DNA of 64,000 bases from Vicingaceae bacterium (lineage in GTDB: Bacteria; Bacteroidota; Bacteroidia; Flavobacteriales_E; Vicingaceae). The notes beneath the pieces are model-generated. The model was not told where the DNA came from and made no database searches. It saw nothing but the letters and a program-made list of their open reading frames with translations. Every line of letters begins with the position of its first letter. Within the stretch, counting starts at the first letter, position 1. The position numbers were made by a program, and so were the translations under genes. This document shows, piece after piece, positions 1-7,686 of this stretch. Location of the stretch: the NCBI GenBank assembly GCA_018402765.1, contig JAGYIE010000002.1:682001-746000 (forward strand). Direction: 5' to 3'.

Positions 1-360
1 TTCTCCACCATCAGTTTCATCTTCTATTGTAAATGGAGGAGTTTTGGAAGCATTTAAAATAGTCATTGAATTTACTTCAATTTCTATTTCTCCTGTGCTC
101 ATATTTTTATTCTTGCTGCTTCTTTCAATTACTTTACCGGTGATAGAAATGACAAACTCACGACCTAGTTTTCTAGCCTTTTCGCAAAGTTCGGCATGTG
201 TTTCCATGTTGAAAACCAACTGTGTAATTCCATAGCGATCACGAAGATCGATAAATGTCATACCTCCTAAATCTCTTGATTTTTGTACCCACCCACAAAG
301 GGTTACATCTTTATCTAAGTCTGAAATGGTTAATTCTCCACAAGTATTTGATCGCAACAT
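1..360 (-). CDS. aspS: Aspartyl-tRNA synthetase, N-terminal part (cut by window edge)
   Basis: Reading the minus strand from the ATG at 360 gives 120 residues starting [17 protein letters not shown], followed by [20 protein letters not shown] and YGITQLVF. This is the OB-fold anticodon-binding domain of bacterial class II aspartyl-tRNA synthetase, which charges tRNA-Asp with aspartate in the cytoplasm. The frame is open to base 1, so the catalytic and GAD domains lie outside the window. The gene is divergent from tadA, with about 97 bases between the two starts, where a promoter for each can be seen. The start agrees with the usual bacterial N-terminus of the family. Confidence 0.95.
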   Translation of the reverse strand, partial: MLRSNTCGELTISDLDKDVTLCGWVQKSRDLGGMTFIDLRDRYGITQLVFNMETHAELCEKARKLGREFVISITGKVIERSSKNKNMSTGEIEIEVNSMTILNASKTPPFTIEDETDGGE

Positions 361-383
361 ATTCTTCAATATAATTTATGCTG

Positions 384-391
384 CGAAATTA
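384..391 (-). promoter_or_regulatory. Candidate -7 element for aspS
   Basis: On the minus strand these bases read TAATTTCG followed by CAGC, one base away from the Bacteroidota -7 consensus TAnnTTTG. The same TTCGCAGC string occurs in the rplM promoter. It lies about 24 bases before the aspS start. No clear TTG was seen at the -33 spacing. Confidence 0.4.
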
Positions 392-432
392 GTAAATCGG
401 CCTCTCTTTAACTACATAACACCTACTTTAAT

Positions 433-440
433 TAGCTTTG
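433..440 (+). promoter_or_regulatory. Candidate -7 element for tadA
   Basis: TAGCTTTG followed by C matches the Bacteroidota -7 consensus TAnnTTTG exactly, 17 bases before the ATG at 458. A start at or upstream of this element is therefore unlikely, which supports 458. No good -33 TTG was found at normal spacing. Confidence 0.5.
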
Positions 441-457
441 CTAAAAAGAATAAAAGC

Positions 458-907
458 ATGGAGCTAACGGTATTTTCAGACGAACGGTTTATGAAAGAAG
501 CCCTAAAAGAGGCAAATAAAGCATTTGAAGCCGATGAAGTACCTGTTGGAGCAGTGGTGGTCCATAAGAATACCATTATCGCAAGGGCGCATAATTATAC
601 AGAAGCGTTAAATGATGTAACAGCTCATGCAGAAATGCAAGCTTTTACGGCTGCTGCTGATTATTTAGGCGGAAAGTACTTAGATGAATGTACCTTGTAT
701 GTTACTCTAGAGCCTTGTGTTATGTGCGCCGGAGCTGCCTTTTGGACACAAATTGGCAAAGTAGTGTTCGGTGCAGCTGATGAACGACGGGGATATCAAG
801 CAGCAGCAGAGAAATCGATATTGCACCCAAAAACGGAAGTGGTTTCTGGTGTTATGGGAGCTGACTGTAGTTCGCTGATTCGTAATTTTTTTAGAAGTAA
901 GCGGTAA
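458..907 (+). CDS. tadA: tRNA-specific adenosine deaminase
   Basis: The 149-residue product has the zinc deaminase signature: H57-A-E59 in TAHAEMQAF and PC87VMC90AGA. These ligate zinc and activate water. TadA converts the wobble adenosine of tRNA-Arg(ACG) to inosine. Length and the PVGAVVV segment fit bacterial TadA better than a free cytidine or guanine deaminase. The frame is open back to 326, but that part overlaps the aspS start and lies upstream of a perfect -7 element at 433-440, so the ATG at 458 (MELTVFSDERFMKEAL) is chosen. The gene stands alone, with 426 non-coding bases after it. Confidence 0.92.
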   Translation: MELTVFSDERFMKEALKEANKAFEADEVPVGAVVVHKNTIIARAHNYTEALNDVTAHAEMQAFTAAADYLGGKYLDECTLYVTLEPCVMCAGAAFWTQIGKVVFGAADERRGYQAAAEKSILHPKTEVVSGVMGADCSSLIRNFFRSKR

Positions 908-1284
908 TGTTAATAGAGGAGAATTAATCTATTTTTCATTATTAAGTTTTAAAGATGGTCTATTTACTATATTAGTTAGAACTGTTAATTTCTAAATCTG
1001 GCCAAAAAAATTAGCCTACCCTTTTTGAAGACAACTCTCCCTTTAAACATTTATAGTTTAAGGTAGTTAATGTAAACATGAGTTTTTAGAGGAATAGAAT
1101 CCATTTAAAATGTATATTAAGTAAGTATTCGGAAATACAATCTAGCATTAAATCAGATGAGGGCCAGCTTTTAAATTCTAATATTATAGCTGTCTAAAAT
1201 CTCCAAAACTTCATTTTAACTTTTTATACCATATATAAGGTTCAGAACACTTCTCAAAAAAGGCTATTTTAAATCCTTTATTGG
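908..1284. other. Non-coding stretch between tadA and the bacilliredoxin gene
   Basis: AT-rich DNA with stops in all frames and no recognisable RNA gene, repeat or strong terminator. The only signal is the promoter-like element just downstream at 1285-1292. Confidence 0.5.
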
Positions 1285-1292
1285 TAATTTTG
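1285..1292 (+). promoter_or_regulatory. Candidate -7 element for the bacilliredoxin gene
   Basis: TAATTTTG is a perfect TAnnTTTG match, 41 bases before the ATG at 1334. The -33 region is not obvious. Confidence 0.45.
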
Positions 1293-1333
1293 TCCATCCA
1301 ATTAATACAATATAAATTCAAAAATATAGAACC

Positions 1334-1744
1334 ATGTATCCAGAAGAAATGGTAGCCCCAATGAAAGCTGAATTAACTTCAGTAGGGTTTAAAGAATTAT
1401 TAAATCCATCAGATGTAGATAATGCAATTAATGCAGAAGGTACTACATTAGTAATGATAAACTCTGTTTGTGGTTGTGCTGCAGCAAATGCTAGACCTGC
1501 TGTTAGAATGGCAGCAACAAATGCAAAAAGACCAAATCATTTAACAACAGTTTTTGCGGGTGTAGATGCCGATGCAGTAGCACAAGCCAGAAAACATATG
1601 TTGCCTTATCCTCCATCATCTCCATCAATTGCTTTATTTAAAGATGGCAAGTTGGTTCATTTCATCGAGCGTCATCACATTGAAGGACGACCTGCAGAGA
1701 TGATTGCAGAAAATTTAAACATGGCATTTAACGAATATTGTTAG
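1334..1744 (+). CDS. BrxA/BrxB family bacilliredoxin
   Basis: The 136-residue protein begins MYPEEMVAPMKAEL and carries C46-G-C48 in NSVCGCAAANARPAV, the signature of the YphP/YqiW (BrxA/BrxB, DUF1094) thioredoxin-fold family. The length matches the family. In Bacillus these proteins remove bacillithiol from oxidised protein thiols. Bacteroidota homologues probably act likewise in thiol redox repair in the cytoplasm, which is inferred. It is monocistronic, with a promoter element at 1285-1292 and the ribosomal protein promoter downstream. The vicinal CGC is intact, so the protein should be redox active. Confidence 0.9.
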   Translation: MYPEEMVAPMKAELTSVGFKELLNPSDVDNAINAEGTTLVMINSVCGCAAANARPAVRMAATNAKRPNHLTTVFAGVDADAVAQARKHMLPYPPSSPSIALFKDGKLVHFIERHHIEGRPAEMIAENLNMAFNEYC

Positions 1745-1769
1745 CAATAAATTTTCTTTTTTCGCAACC

Positions 1770-1790
1770 CCAACAAGCTATGCAAGTTGG
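1770..1790 (+). other. Small hairpin after the bacilliredoxin gene
   Basis: CCAAC at 1770-1774 pairs with GTTGG at 1786-1790, with a possible inner GC/GC pair. There is no T-tract, so it is not a convincing intrinsic terminator. It may only stabilise the mRNA end. Confidence 0.3.
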
Positions 1791-1841
1791 TGAGTACTGG
1801 CAAAATAAAATAATTCACAATTTATTTGTTAATAATGTTTG

Positions 1842-1869
1842 TTGAAGAAAAAAAATAGTTCTAACTTCG
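1842..1869 (+). promoter_or_regulatory. Promoter of the rplM-rpsI operon
   Basis: TTG at 1842-1844, a 17-base spacer, then TAACTTCG at 1862-1869. This fits the Bacteroidota -33/-7 pattern with one mismatch in the -7 box. It predicts a leader of about 45 bases before the GTG at 1922. Confidence 0.6.
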
Positions 1870-1921
1870 CAGCCCCTTTTGGGATAAGTGTGCTTAATAA
1901 ACAGTTAAAAGATAAATTAAG

Positions 1922-2377
1922 GTGAATACGCTAAGTTATAAAACAGTTTCAGCTAATAGTGCAACAGTAAACAAAGAATGGTTACTAGTTGATGCAGAGA
2001 ATGAAACATTGGGAAGATTAGCATCTAAGGTTGCTAAATTGATAAGAGGAAAACACAAAGTTAATTTTACTCCACACGTTGATTGTGGTGATAACGTAGT
2101 TGTTATCAACGCAGAGAAAATAAAACTGACTGGTAATAAAATGGACGAAAAAGTGTACATCACTTACAGTTTACACCCAGGTGGGCAAAAAGTAAGATCT
2201 GTTAGAGATATGTTAGTGAAAAAACCTGAGGCAGTTGTTGAAAACGCTGTTAGAGGTATGCTTCCTAAAAACAGATTGGGTAAAGCGTTGTTTGGTAATT
2301 TATCTGTTTTTGCAGGTACAGAGCACAACCACGAAGCTCAAAAGCCAAGAGAAATTAAATTGAACACAATTAAATAA
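1922..2377 (+). CDS. rplM: 50S ribosomal protein L13
   Basis: The 151-residue protein contains the L13 core: [51 protein letters not shown] and [16 protein letters not shown]13 binds 23S rRNA domain II early in large-subunit assembly. The start is GTG at 1922, and the N-terminus (M-N-T-L-S-Y-K-T) matches the extended form usual in Bacteroidota. rpsI follows after four bases, the widespread rplM-rpsI pair. The promoter at 1842-1869 gives a short leader with a possible CCCttttGGG hairpin; L13 autoregulation there cannot be judged by eye. Confidence 0.97.
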   Translation: MNTLSYKTVSANSATVNKEWLLVDAENETLGRLASKVAKLIRGKHKVNFTPHVDCGDNVVVINAEKIKLTGNKMDEKVYITYSLHPGGQKVRSVRDMLVKKPEAVVENAVRGMLPKNRLGKALFGNLSVFAGTEHNHEAQKPREIKLNTIK

Positions 2378-2381
2378 TCCT

Positions 2382-2768
2382 ATGGAAGTAGTAAATACAC
2401 TAGGTAGAAGAAAAAAATCAATCGCTAGAGTTTACCTTTCAGCAGGTAAAGGTGAGATTACTGTAAACGGTAAGGAAATGAAAGAATATTTTCCGACAAT
2501 TGGTTTGCAGTATCGTTTGTCACAAGCTTTTGCATTAACTGAAACATCAGGACAATATGATGTAAAAGTGAATGTTCAAGGCGGTGGTATCACTGGTCAA
2601 GCTGAAGCTATTCGTTTAGGTATCTCAAGAGCATTGGTTGAAATCAACGCCGAGCATAAGCCTGCCTTAAAAGCAGAAGGTTTAATGACAAGAGACCCAA
2701 GAATGGTAGAAAGAAAGAAGCCAGGTCAGAAAAAAGCAAGAAAGAAATTCCAATTCTCGAAACGTTAA
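2382..2768 (+). CDS. rpsI: 30S ribosomal protein S9
   Basis: The 128-residue protein starts [19 protein letters not shown] and ends with the basic tail [12 protein letters not shown]. The terminal Arg normally reaches the P-site tRNA anticodon in the decoding centre. [19 protein letters not shown] and [18 protein letters not shown] are the conserved S9 blocks, and the length is normal. It follows rplM by four bases in the same operon. No strong terminator follows; the next 140 bases contain the hairpin-rich leader of rpsB, so read-through into rpsB-tsf is possible. Confidence 0.97.
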   Translation: MEVVNTLGRRKKSIARVYLSAGKGEITVNGKEMKEYFPTIGLQYRLSQAFALTETSGQYDVKVNVQGGGITGQAEAIRLGISRALVEINAEHKPALKAEGLMTRDPRMVERKKPGQKKARKKFQFSKR

Positions 2769-2779
2769 TATTTCGTTTC

Positions 2780-2872
2780 ATGTTGGAGTTTTCAACATAT
2801 TCAATTCACCTTTAAAGAGGTGTTTAGTATCTAAATTGCAGAGACTGTTCCTCAGGGCGCTACTCTGCAATT
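2780..2872 (+). promoter_or_regulatory. Hairpin-rich 5' leader of rpsB (candidate ribosomal protein leader)
   Basis: Three hairpins lie in tandem: ATGTTG/CAACAT (2780-2785 with 2793-2798), CACCT/AGGTG (2807-2811 with 2818-2822), and a 10-bp stem AATTGCAGAG/CTCTGCAATT (2834-2843 with 2863-2872) closing a 19-base structured loop. None has a T-tract. Their position just before rpsB suggests feedback control by S2, as is known for E. coli rpsB-tsf; that role here is inferred. Confidence 0.5.
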
Positions 2873-2910
2873 GCTTTAAATGAATGTAAACACTATAAAA
2901 ATTTTAACAA

Positions 2911-3675
2911 ATGTCTAAGACAGATTACAAAGAATTATTAGAGGCAGGTGCACATTTCGGTCACCTTAAAAGAAAGTGGCATCCAAAAATGGCTCCGTAC
3001 ATTTTTATGGAGAAGAACGGAATCCACATTATCGATTTGAACAAAACGGTAGTAAAATTAGATGAAGCTACTGCTGCAATTAAACAAATCGCAAAATCAG
3101 GAAAGAAAATCCTTTTCGTAGCAACAAAAAAACAAGCAAAAGATACAGTAGCTGAGGCTGTAAAGCCAACAGGTATGCCTTACGTTACTGAAAGATGGCC
3201 TGGAGGTATGTTGACTAACTTCGCTACTATCCGTAAGGCAGTTCGAAAAATGTCTTCAATTGACAACATGATGAAAGACGGCACTTTTGATGTTTTATCA
3301 AAAAGAGAGCGTCTTCAAATTAGCCGTCAAAGAGCTAAATTAGAAAGAGATTTAGGTTCTATTTCTGATTTGAATAGATTGCCATCTGCTTTGTTTATCG
3401 TAGATATCAAAAAAGAACATATTGCAGTAGCAGAAGCTAGAAAATTAAATATTCCAACTTTCGCTATCGTTGATACCAACTCTAACCCTGGTTTAGTTGA
3501 TTTCCCAATCCCAGCAAACGATGATGCTTCTAAGTCTATTGGAAAAATCATGGAGTATGTTACTAAAGCAGTTAACGAAGGTTTAGCTGAGCGTAATGCT
3601 GATAAAGAGAAAACTAAGCCTAAGAAAGAAGTTGCTGCAGAAAAGGAAGCTGCTAAAGCTGAAGAAAAGAACTAA
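2911..3675 (+). CDS. rpsB: 30S ribosomal protein S2
   Basis: The 254-residue protein has the S2 core: LLEAGAHFGHLKRKWHPKM, YIFMEKNGIHIIDLNKTV, RWPGGMLTNFATIRKAV and LFIVDIKKEHIAVAEA. S2 joins the 30S subunit late, near the head-body junction. A lysine/glutamate/alanine-rich tail of roughly 25 residues (after NADKEKTKPKKE) extends the C-terminus, as is common in Bacteroidota. tsf follows after 33 bases, the conserved rpsB-tsf order. The preceding leader has three stacked hairpins that could mediate autoregulation. Confidence 0.97.
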   Translation: MSKTDYKELLEAGAHFGHLKRKWHPKMAPYIFMEKNGIHIIDLNKTVVKLDEATAAIKQIAKSGKKILFVATKKQAKDTVAEAVKPTGMPYVTERWPGGMLTNFATIRKAVRKMSSIDNMMKDGTFDVLSKRERLQISRQRAKLERDLGSISDLNRLPSALFIVDIKKEHIAVAEARKLNIPTFAIVDTNSNPGLVDFPIPANDDASKSIGKIMEYVTKAVNEGLAERNADKEKTKPKKEVAAEKEAAKAEEKN

Positions 3676-3708
3676 TAATAGAATAATAACTTAAAATATA
3701 TTATAACC

Positions 3709-4545
3709 ATGGCTACAATAACTGCTGCTGAGGTAAACGAACTAAGAAAGAAGACCGGTGCTGGAATGATGGACTGTAAAAAGGCATTAGTAGAGGCAAA
3801 CGGAGATTTCGAGCAAGCGATTGACTTATTGAGAAAAAAAGGTCAAAAAATAGCTGCAAACAGAGGCGATAGAGATGCTAAAGAAGGTTTAGTAATAGCT
3901 AAAGCAACTGCTGATAACAAGAAAGGTGTAATGGTTGTTGTTAACTGTGAAACTGATTTCGTTGCTAAAAATGATGATTTTGCAGCATTTGCAAATAACA
4001 TTTTAGACGCGGTTATCGAAAATAGTGCTGCAACTATAGAAGATGCAAAAGCATTGACTTATCCTGGTAGTACATTAACAATTGCTGATAGAATAATTGA
4101 GGAAGTTGGTAAGATTGGAGAAAAAATCGATTTATCAGCTGTTGAAATTATTGAAAGTGATCTTGTTGTTGCATACAACCACCCTGGTAACAGCCTTGCA
4201 TCTATGGTAGGCGTTTCTAAAGCGGGTGATGCTGAAGCAGAAGCTGCAAAGAATGTAGCAATGCAGGTAGCTGCTATGAATCCAATTGCATTGAATGATG
4301 AAGGTGTGGATTCAGAAACTATCGAAAGAGAATTGGAAATTGGTAGAGATCAAGCTCGTCAAGAAGGTAAGCCTGAGGCTATGATTGATAAAATTGCTCA
4401 AGGTAAATTGAGCAAATTCTACAAAGAAAATACATTGGTTAAGCAACAATTTATTAAAGACAATAGCCTAACTGTTGAAGCTTATTTAAAGAGCGTCAAC
4501 AAAGATTTAGTCGCTACTGGCTTTAAACGAATTTCGTTAAGCTAA
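3709..4545 (+). CDS. tsf: Elongation factor Ts
   Basis: The 278-residue protein opens with the UBA-like domain (EVNELRKKTGAGMMDCKKAL, residues 8-27) and has the TDFVAKN loop at residues 82-88, which enters EF-Tu and triggers GDP release. A second core repeat follows (VAMQVAAMNPIAL), and the C-terminal segment ends GFKRISLS. EF-Ts recycles EF-Tu-GDP to EF-Tu-GTP during translation. It is the last gene of the rpsB-tsf unit, closed 16 bases later by a perfect hairpin with a T-run. Confidence 0.97.
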   Translation: MATITAAEVNELRKKTGAGMMDCKKALVEANGDFEQAIDLLRKKGQKIAANRGDRDAKEGLVIAKATADNKKGVMVVVNCETDFVAKNDDFAAFANNILDAVIENSAATIEDAKALTYPGSTLTIADRIIEEVGKIGEKIDLSAVEIIESDLVVAYNHPGNSLASMVGVSKAGDAEAEAAKNVAMQVAAMNPIALNDEGVDSETIERELEIGRDQARQEGKPEAMIDKIAQGKLSKFYKENTLVKQQFIKDNSLTVEAYLKSVNKDLVATGFKRISLS

Positions 4546-4561
4546 TTGAAGTACAATTGTT

Positions 4562-4593
4562 AAAAGAGAGAAATTTATTTCTCTCTTTTTTTT
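4562..4593 (+). terminator. Intrinsic terminator of rpsB-tsf
   Basis: A perfect 13-bp stem (4562-4574 with 4577-4589, core AGAGAGAAAT/ATTTCTCTCT) runs into a tract of eight T ending at 4593. Confidence 0.9.
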
Positions 4594-4646
4594 GCTCAAA
4601 ACTCTGGTGGTTATAAGTGTATTGCTGATTTAATCTCTTAATTAGG

Positions 4647-4676
4647 TTTGATTAATGATGAGAAATACTACTTATG
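4647..4676 (+). promoter_or_regulatory. Candidate promoter of pyrH-frr
   Basis: TTTG at 4647-4650, an 18-base spacer, and TACTTATG at 4669-4676 (one mismatch to TAnnTTTG), about 38 bases before the pyrH ATG. A perfect TAAGTTTG at 4692-4699 lies nearer the start but has no -33 partner. Confidence 0.5.
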
Positions 4677-4714
4677 TTTTAACAGTATTATTAAGTTTGT
4701 AAAAAATTTATAAG

Positions 4715-5425
4715 ATGATTTATAAGAGAATTCTTCTAAAATTAAGTGGTGAGTCCCTAATGGGTAACAAGCAATTTGGTATAGACCACAATAGACTAGC
4801 ACAGTATGCAAAAGAAATTAAGGAATTGGTAACTTCAGGGGTAGAAGTTGCAATTGTTATAGGTGGTGGTAATATTTTTAGAGGAATTCAAGCTGCAGAA
4901 GGAGGTATGGACCGTGTTCAAGGTGATTATATGGGAATGTTAGCAACTGTAATTAATAGTATGGCTTTGCAATCAGCTTTAGAAGAAGCAGACGTATATA
5001 CTCGATTGTTGACTGCAATTAAAATGGAACAAATAGCTGAGCCATTTATTCGAAGAAGAGCAGTGCGTCACTTGGAAAAAGGACGAGTGGTTATTTTTGG
5101 AGCAGGTACTGGGAACCCATATTTTACAACTGATACTGCTGCTAGTTTAAGAGCTATAGAAATTGAAGCAGATGTTATTTTAAAAGGTACTCGGGTTGAT
5201 GGGATCTATGATTCTGATCCGGAGAAAAATCCAAATGCTGTTAAGTACGATAAAGTTTCTTTTAGTGAAGTATATGAAAAAGGGCTTAATATAATGGATA
5301 TGACTGCATTTACGTTGTGTAATGAAAACAAGCTGCCTATTATTGTATTTGATATGGATACGCCTGGAAATTTGAAAAAGGTATTAACAGGTCAAGAAAA
5401 AGTAGGTACATTAGTAGAGTTTTAG
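4715..5425 (+). CDS. pyrH: UMP kinase
   Basis: The 236-residue protein has the bacterial UMP kinase motifs: [14 protein letters not shown] at the N-terminus, [29 protein letters not shown] and [18 protein letters not shown]. It belongs to the amino-acid-kinase superfamily and phosphorylates UMP to UDP with ATP, the step into UTP/CTP synthesis. Family members are hexameric, with allosteric control by GTP and UTP. frr follows after 12 bases, the common pyrH-frr pair. The start is the ATG at 4715, after a terminator-bounded gap with its own promoter. Confidence 0.97.
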   Translation: MIYKRILLKLSGESLMGNKQFGIDHNRLAQYAKEIKELVTSGVEVAIVIGGGNIFRGIQAAEGGMDRVQGDYMGMLATVINSMALQSALEEADVYTRLLTAIKMEQIAEPFIRRRAVRHLEKGRVVIFGAGTGNPYFTTDTAASLRAIEIEADVILKGTRVDGIYDSDPEKNPNAVKYDKVSFSEVYEKGLNIMDMTAFTLCNENKLPIIVFDMDTPGNLKKVLTGQEKVGTLVEF

Positions 5426-5437
5426 AATCAATTAATC

Positions 5438-6001
5438 ATGGAAGAAGAAATTGAATTAATATTAGAGAATGCAAAAGAGTTGATGCAGAAATCGTTGGCT
5501 CACTTAGAAGTTTCACTATTGAAGATTAGAGCTGGTAAGGCCACTCCTTCTATGTTAAGCAGTGTAATGGTAGATTATTATGGATCAATGACACCTTTAG
5601 CTCAAGTGGCTAATGTGAGCACGTTAGATGCTCGTACTTTAAATATTCAGCCCTGGGAGAAAGGAATGATTGAGCCAATAGAACGCGCAATCATCAACTC
5701 TAATTTAGGGTTGAATCCTCAAAATAATGGTACTAACATTATGATTAATGTACCTGTTTTAACAGAGGAGAGAAGACGTGATTTAGTAAAGCAAGCCAAA
5801 GCAGAAACTGAAGACGCTAAAGTAGGTGTTAGAAATGCAAGACGCGAAGCAAATGACGAATTCAAACGTTTGGAGAAAGAAGGTTTGGCTGAAGATGCGG
5901 TGAAAGGTTTAATTGATGAAGTTCAGCAATTGACTGATGCGACAAGTAAACGAATCGATGATTTCTTAGTTGCTAAGGAAAAGGATATTATGACGGTTTA
6001 G
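5438..6001 (+). CDS. frr: Ribosome recycling factor
   Basis: The 187-residue protein shows the RRF hallmark blocks KIRAGKATPSML, VMVDYYGSMTPLAQVANVST, IQPWEKGMIEPIERAI and PVLTEERRRDLVKQAKAETE. RRF, with EF-G, splits the post-termination 70S complex. Length is typical (about 185 residues: three-helix bundle plus small beta domain). It is co-transcribed with pyrH, and the unit ends at a strong hairpin 24 bases downstream. Confidence 0.97.
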   Translation: MEEEIELILENAKELMQKSLAHLEVSLLKIRAGKATPSMLSSVMVDYYGSMTPLAQVANVSTLDARTLNIQPWEKGMIEPIERAIINSNLGLNPQNNGTNIMINVPVLTEERRRDLVKQAKAETEDAKVGVRNARREANDEFKRLEKEGLAEDAVKGLIDEVQQLTDATSKRIDDFLVAKEKDIMTV

Positions 6002-6024
6002 AAACTGTTATAAATTTTATATTC

Positions 6025-6064
6025 AGCTCCAATTATTCTATTTTGTTATAATTGGAGCTTTTTT
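6025..6064 (+). terminator. Intrinsic terminator of pyrH-frr
   Basis: A perfect 12-bp stem AGCTCCAATTAT/ATAATTGGAGCT (6025-6036 with 6048-6059) is followed by a run of six T. Confidence 0.9.
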
Positions 6065-6077
6065 GATTGATTAAATT

Positions 6078-6623
6078 ATGAAATCTCCTTTCATCCTCCT
6101 CTTCCTTCCGCCTCAACAAATTGCCGATAGAATTCAGGAAATTAAATTGGCTATCAATGAAACTTACCCAACTATAAAGATAGCTTCATTGCCACCACAC
6201 ATTACTATTCTACCAAGCTTCAAAACCGATGAAATAGGAATTCATACGTTTGTTACGGAACTAGAAAGTTATTTGAAAGAACGGAAGTCAGCCTCCATCG
6301 AAATGGACACCAAAGATTTCATTTCATTGCCCAACACCAACCTTAGTATCGATATTGCAAAAAATGCAGCTTTTGAGGAATTAAGAAGAGTATTGAAATT
6401 ATGGTTGATTAGCCTTAAAATAACTCCTCAGAAGCGAGAAAAGCACTTTTACTCGCCTCACATTACCATCCGCAATAAATTCACGAGAAAGGCCCATTTT
6501 AAAGCGCTGTCTGCTCAATACGCAAAAGAGAAATTTCAGGCGAAAATGCCGCTGGAGGAGTTGGTTTTATTCGAACGGAAAGAAGGTGGTTGGGAAGAAC
6601 GAAAAAGATTTAGTTTAGTCTAG
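6078..6623 (+). CDS. 2H phosphoesterase (2'-5' RNA ligase-like) family protein
   Basis: The 181-residue protein has two H-x-T-x motifs, H41-I-T43 in LPPHITILPSF and H128-I-T130 in YSPHITIRNKF, with the internal repeat spacing of the 2H (LigT/CthA) phosphoesterase superfamily. Such enzymes open or hydrolyse 2',3'-cyclic phosphates or 2'-5' bonds in RNA or small nucleotides; the substrate cannot be predicted. It starts 14 bases after the pyrH-frr terminator. Its stop overlaps the stop of the convergent radical SAM gene within one CTAG (6620-6623). Confidence 0.8.
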   Translation: MKSPFILLFLPPQQIADRIQEIKLAINETYPTIKIASLPPHITILPSFKTDEIGIHTFVTELESYLKERKSASIEMDTKDFISLPNTNLSIDIAKNAAFEELRRVLKLWLISLKITPQKREKHFYSPHITIRNKFTRKAHFKALSAQYAKEKFQAKMPLEELVLFERKEGGWEERKRFSLV

Positions 6624-7645
6624 GAAGCCCAAACTTTGGTTCCTTCAGAGCAGTTTTTGCAGATGTCGATATTCTTTCTGCCATTCAACAATTGCCCTCT
6701 AAATTTTTGGTAAGCTTCTCCTTGCCAAATATTGTTAAAGCTCATGTCTTTCAATTCACCTAAACGATGGGTGGCATCTTTATCAAAACAGCAGGGTACT
6801 ACTTTTCCATCCCAAGTAATGACACATGAACTCCACATTTTCCAGCACTGGTCTTCCAAACTGTTTTTGATGCTATATTTTCCACTTGGATCTTTTTGGT
6901 AGCGAGAATATTTTTGCTGGTCAGGGATTAAGTCATTTCCGTTTTCGTAATCATATACTTGAGCGGTTTTAAGTTTTACAGAATCTACTCCTAATTCTTT
7001 ACCAAGTTTTTTTACTTCTTCAATTTGGTGTTCATTAGGCTTGACTACTAAAAATTGAAATAGCACATTTGGCGTGGAAGATTGTAATTTCTTTTTCCAT
7101 TTGATGATGTTCTTTGTTCCTTCAATTACTTTGCTCAAATCTCCATTTTTACGATAACTTTCATACACTTCCTGCGTAGTTCCATCAATGGAAATAATCA
7201 TTCGATCCAAGCCTGATTCTACCGTTTTACGAGCGTTTTCATCATTTAGAAAGTGTGCATTTGTAGAGGTCGCTGTATATATTTTTCGGTCAGAGGCATA
7301 CTTTACCATTTCCAAAAAAGAAGGATTAATGTAAGGTTCACCTTGGAAATAGAAAGTCAAATAAAGTAAGTCTTTTTCTAATTGATCAATAATGCTTTCG
7401 TAAAATTTGGGTTTTAAATTACCTGTAGGTCGAGTAAAGTATTTGAGTCCACTTGGGCATTCAGGGCAACCTAAATTACAAGCCGTCGTAGGTTCTATGG
7501 AAATGCTAATGGGCAGTCCTCTTTGTAGTGGTTGGCTCTTCCATTTACTCCAGAAGAAGCTACTCCATACCTTGGTTATATTTACCACTTTTCTTATACT
7601 TAGTTTAGAAACAAGATTGAAGGCGTCTTTGGTATCGATTAGCAT
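6620..7645 (-). CDS. Radical SAM/SPASM domain protein
   Basis: The 341-residue protein has the radical SAM cluster motif C56-x3-C60-x2-C63 (CNLGCPEC, residues 56-63) preceded by ISIEPTTACN, the FYFQGEPYINP strand and SIDGTTQEVYESYRK. A C-terminal SPASM-type region with CWKMWSSC, GKVVPCCFDKD and DICKNC should bind one or two auxiliary Fe-S clusters. SPASM proteins often modify peptides or act as anaerobic sulfatase-maturase-like enzymes. No precursor peptide or sulfatase lies nearby, so the substrate is unknown. The gene diverges from the DUF5686 gene (41-base gap) and is convergent with the 2H phosphoesterase, sharing CTAG. Confidence 0.87.
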   Translation of the reverse strand: MLIDTKDAFNLVSKLSIRKVVNITKVWSSFFWSKWKSQPLQRGLPISISIEPTTACNLGCPECPSGLKYFTRPTGNLKPKFYESIIDQLEKDLLYLTFYFQGEPYINPSFLEMVKYASDRKIYTATSTNAHFLNDENARKTVESGLDRMIISIDGTTQEVYESYRKNGDLSKVIEGTKNIIKWKKKLQSSTPNVLFQFLVVKPNEHQIEEVKKLGKELGVDSVKLKTAQVYDYENGNDLIPDQQKYSRYQKDPSGKYSIKNSLEDQCWKMWSSCVITWDGKVVPCCFDKDATHRLGELKDMSFNNIWQGEAYQKFRGQLLNGRKNIDICKNCSEGTKVWAS

Positions 7646-7686
7646 GCAACGAAGTTACACATTCAAAATATCACTATCTTTCATTT

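Noticed and set aside
326-457. Upstream extension of tadA
   Set aside because: It overlaps the aspS start and precedes a perfect -7 element, and the extra residues show no TadA similarity.
1770-1790. Hairpin after the bacilliredoxin gene as an intrinsic terminator
   Set aside because: Short stem and no T-tract.
4692-4699. Perfect TAAGTTTG directly before pyrH as the main promoter
   Set aside because: No -33 element and only 15 bases to the start; the box at 4669-4676 has a TTTG at normal spacing.
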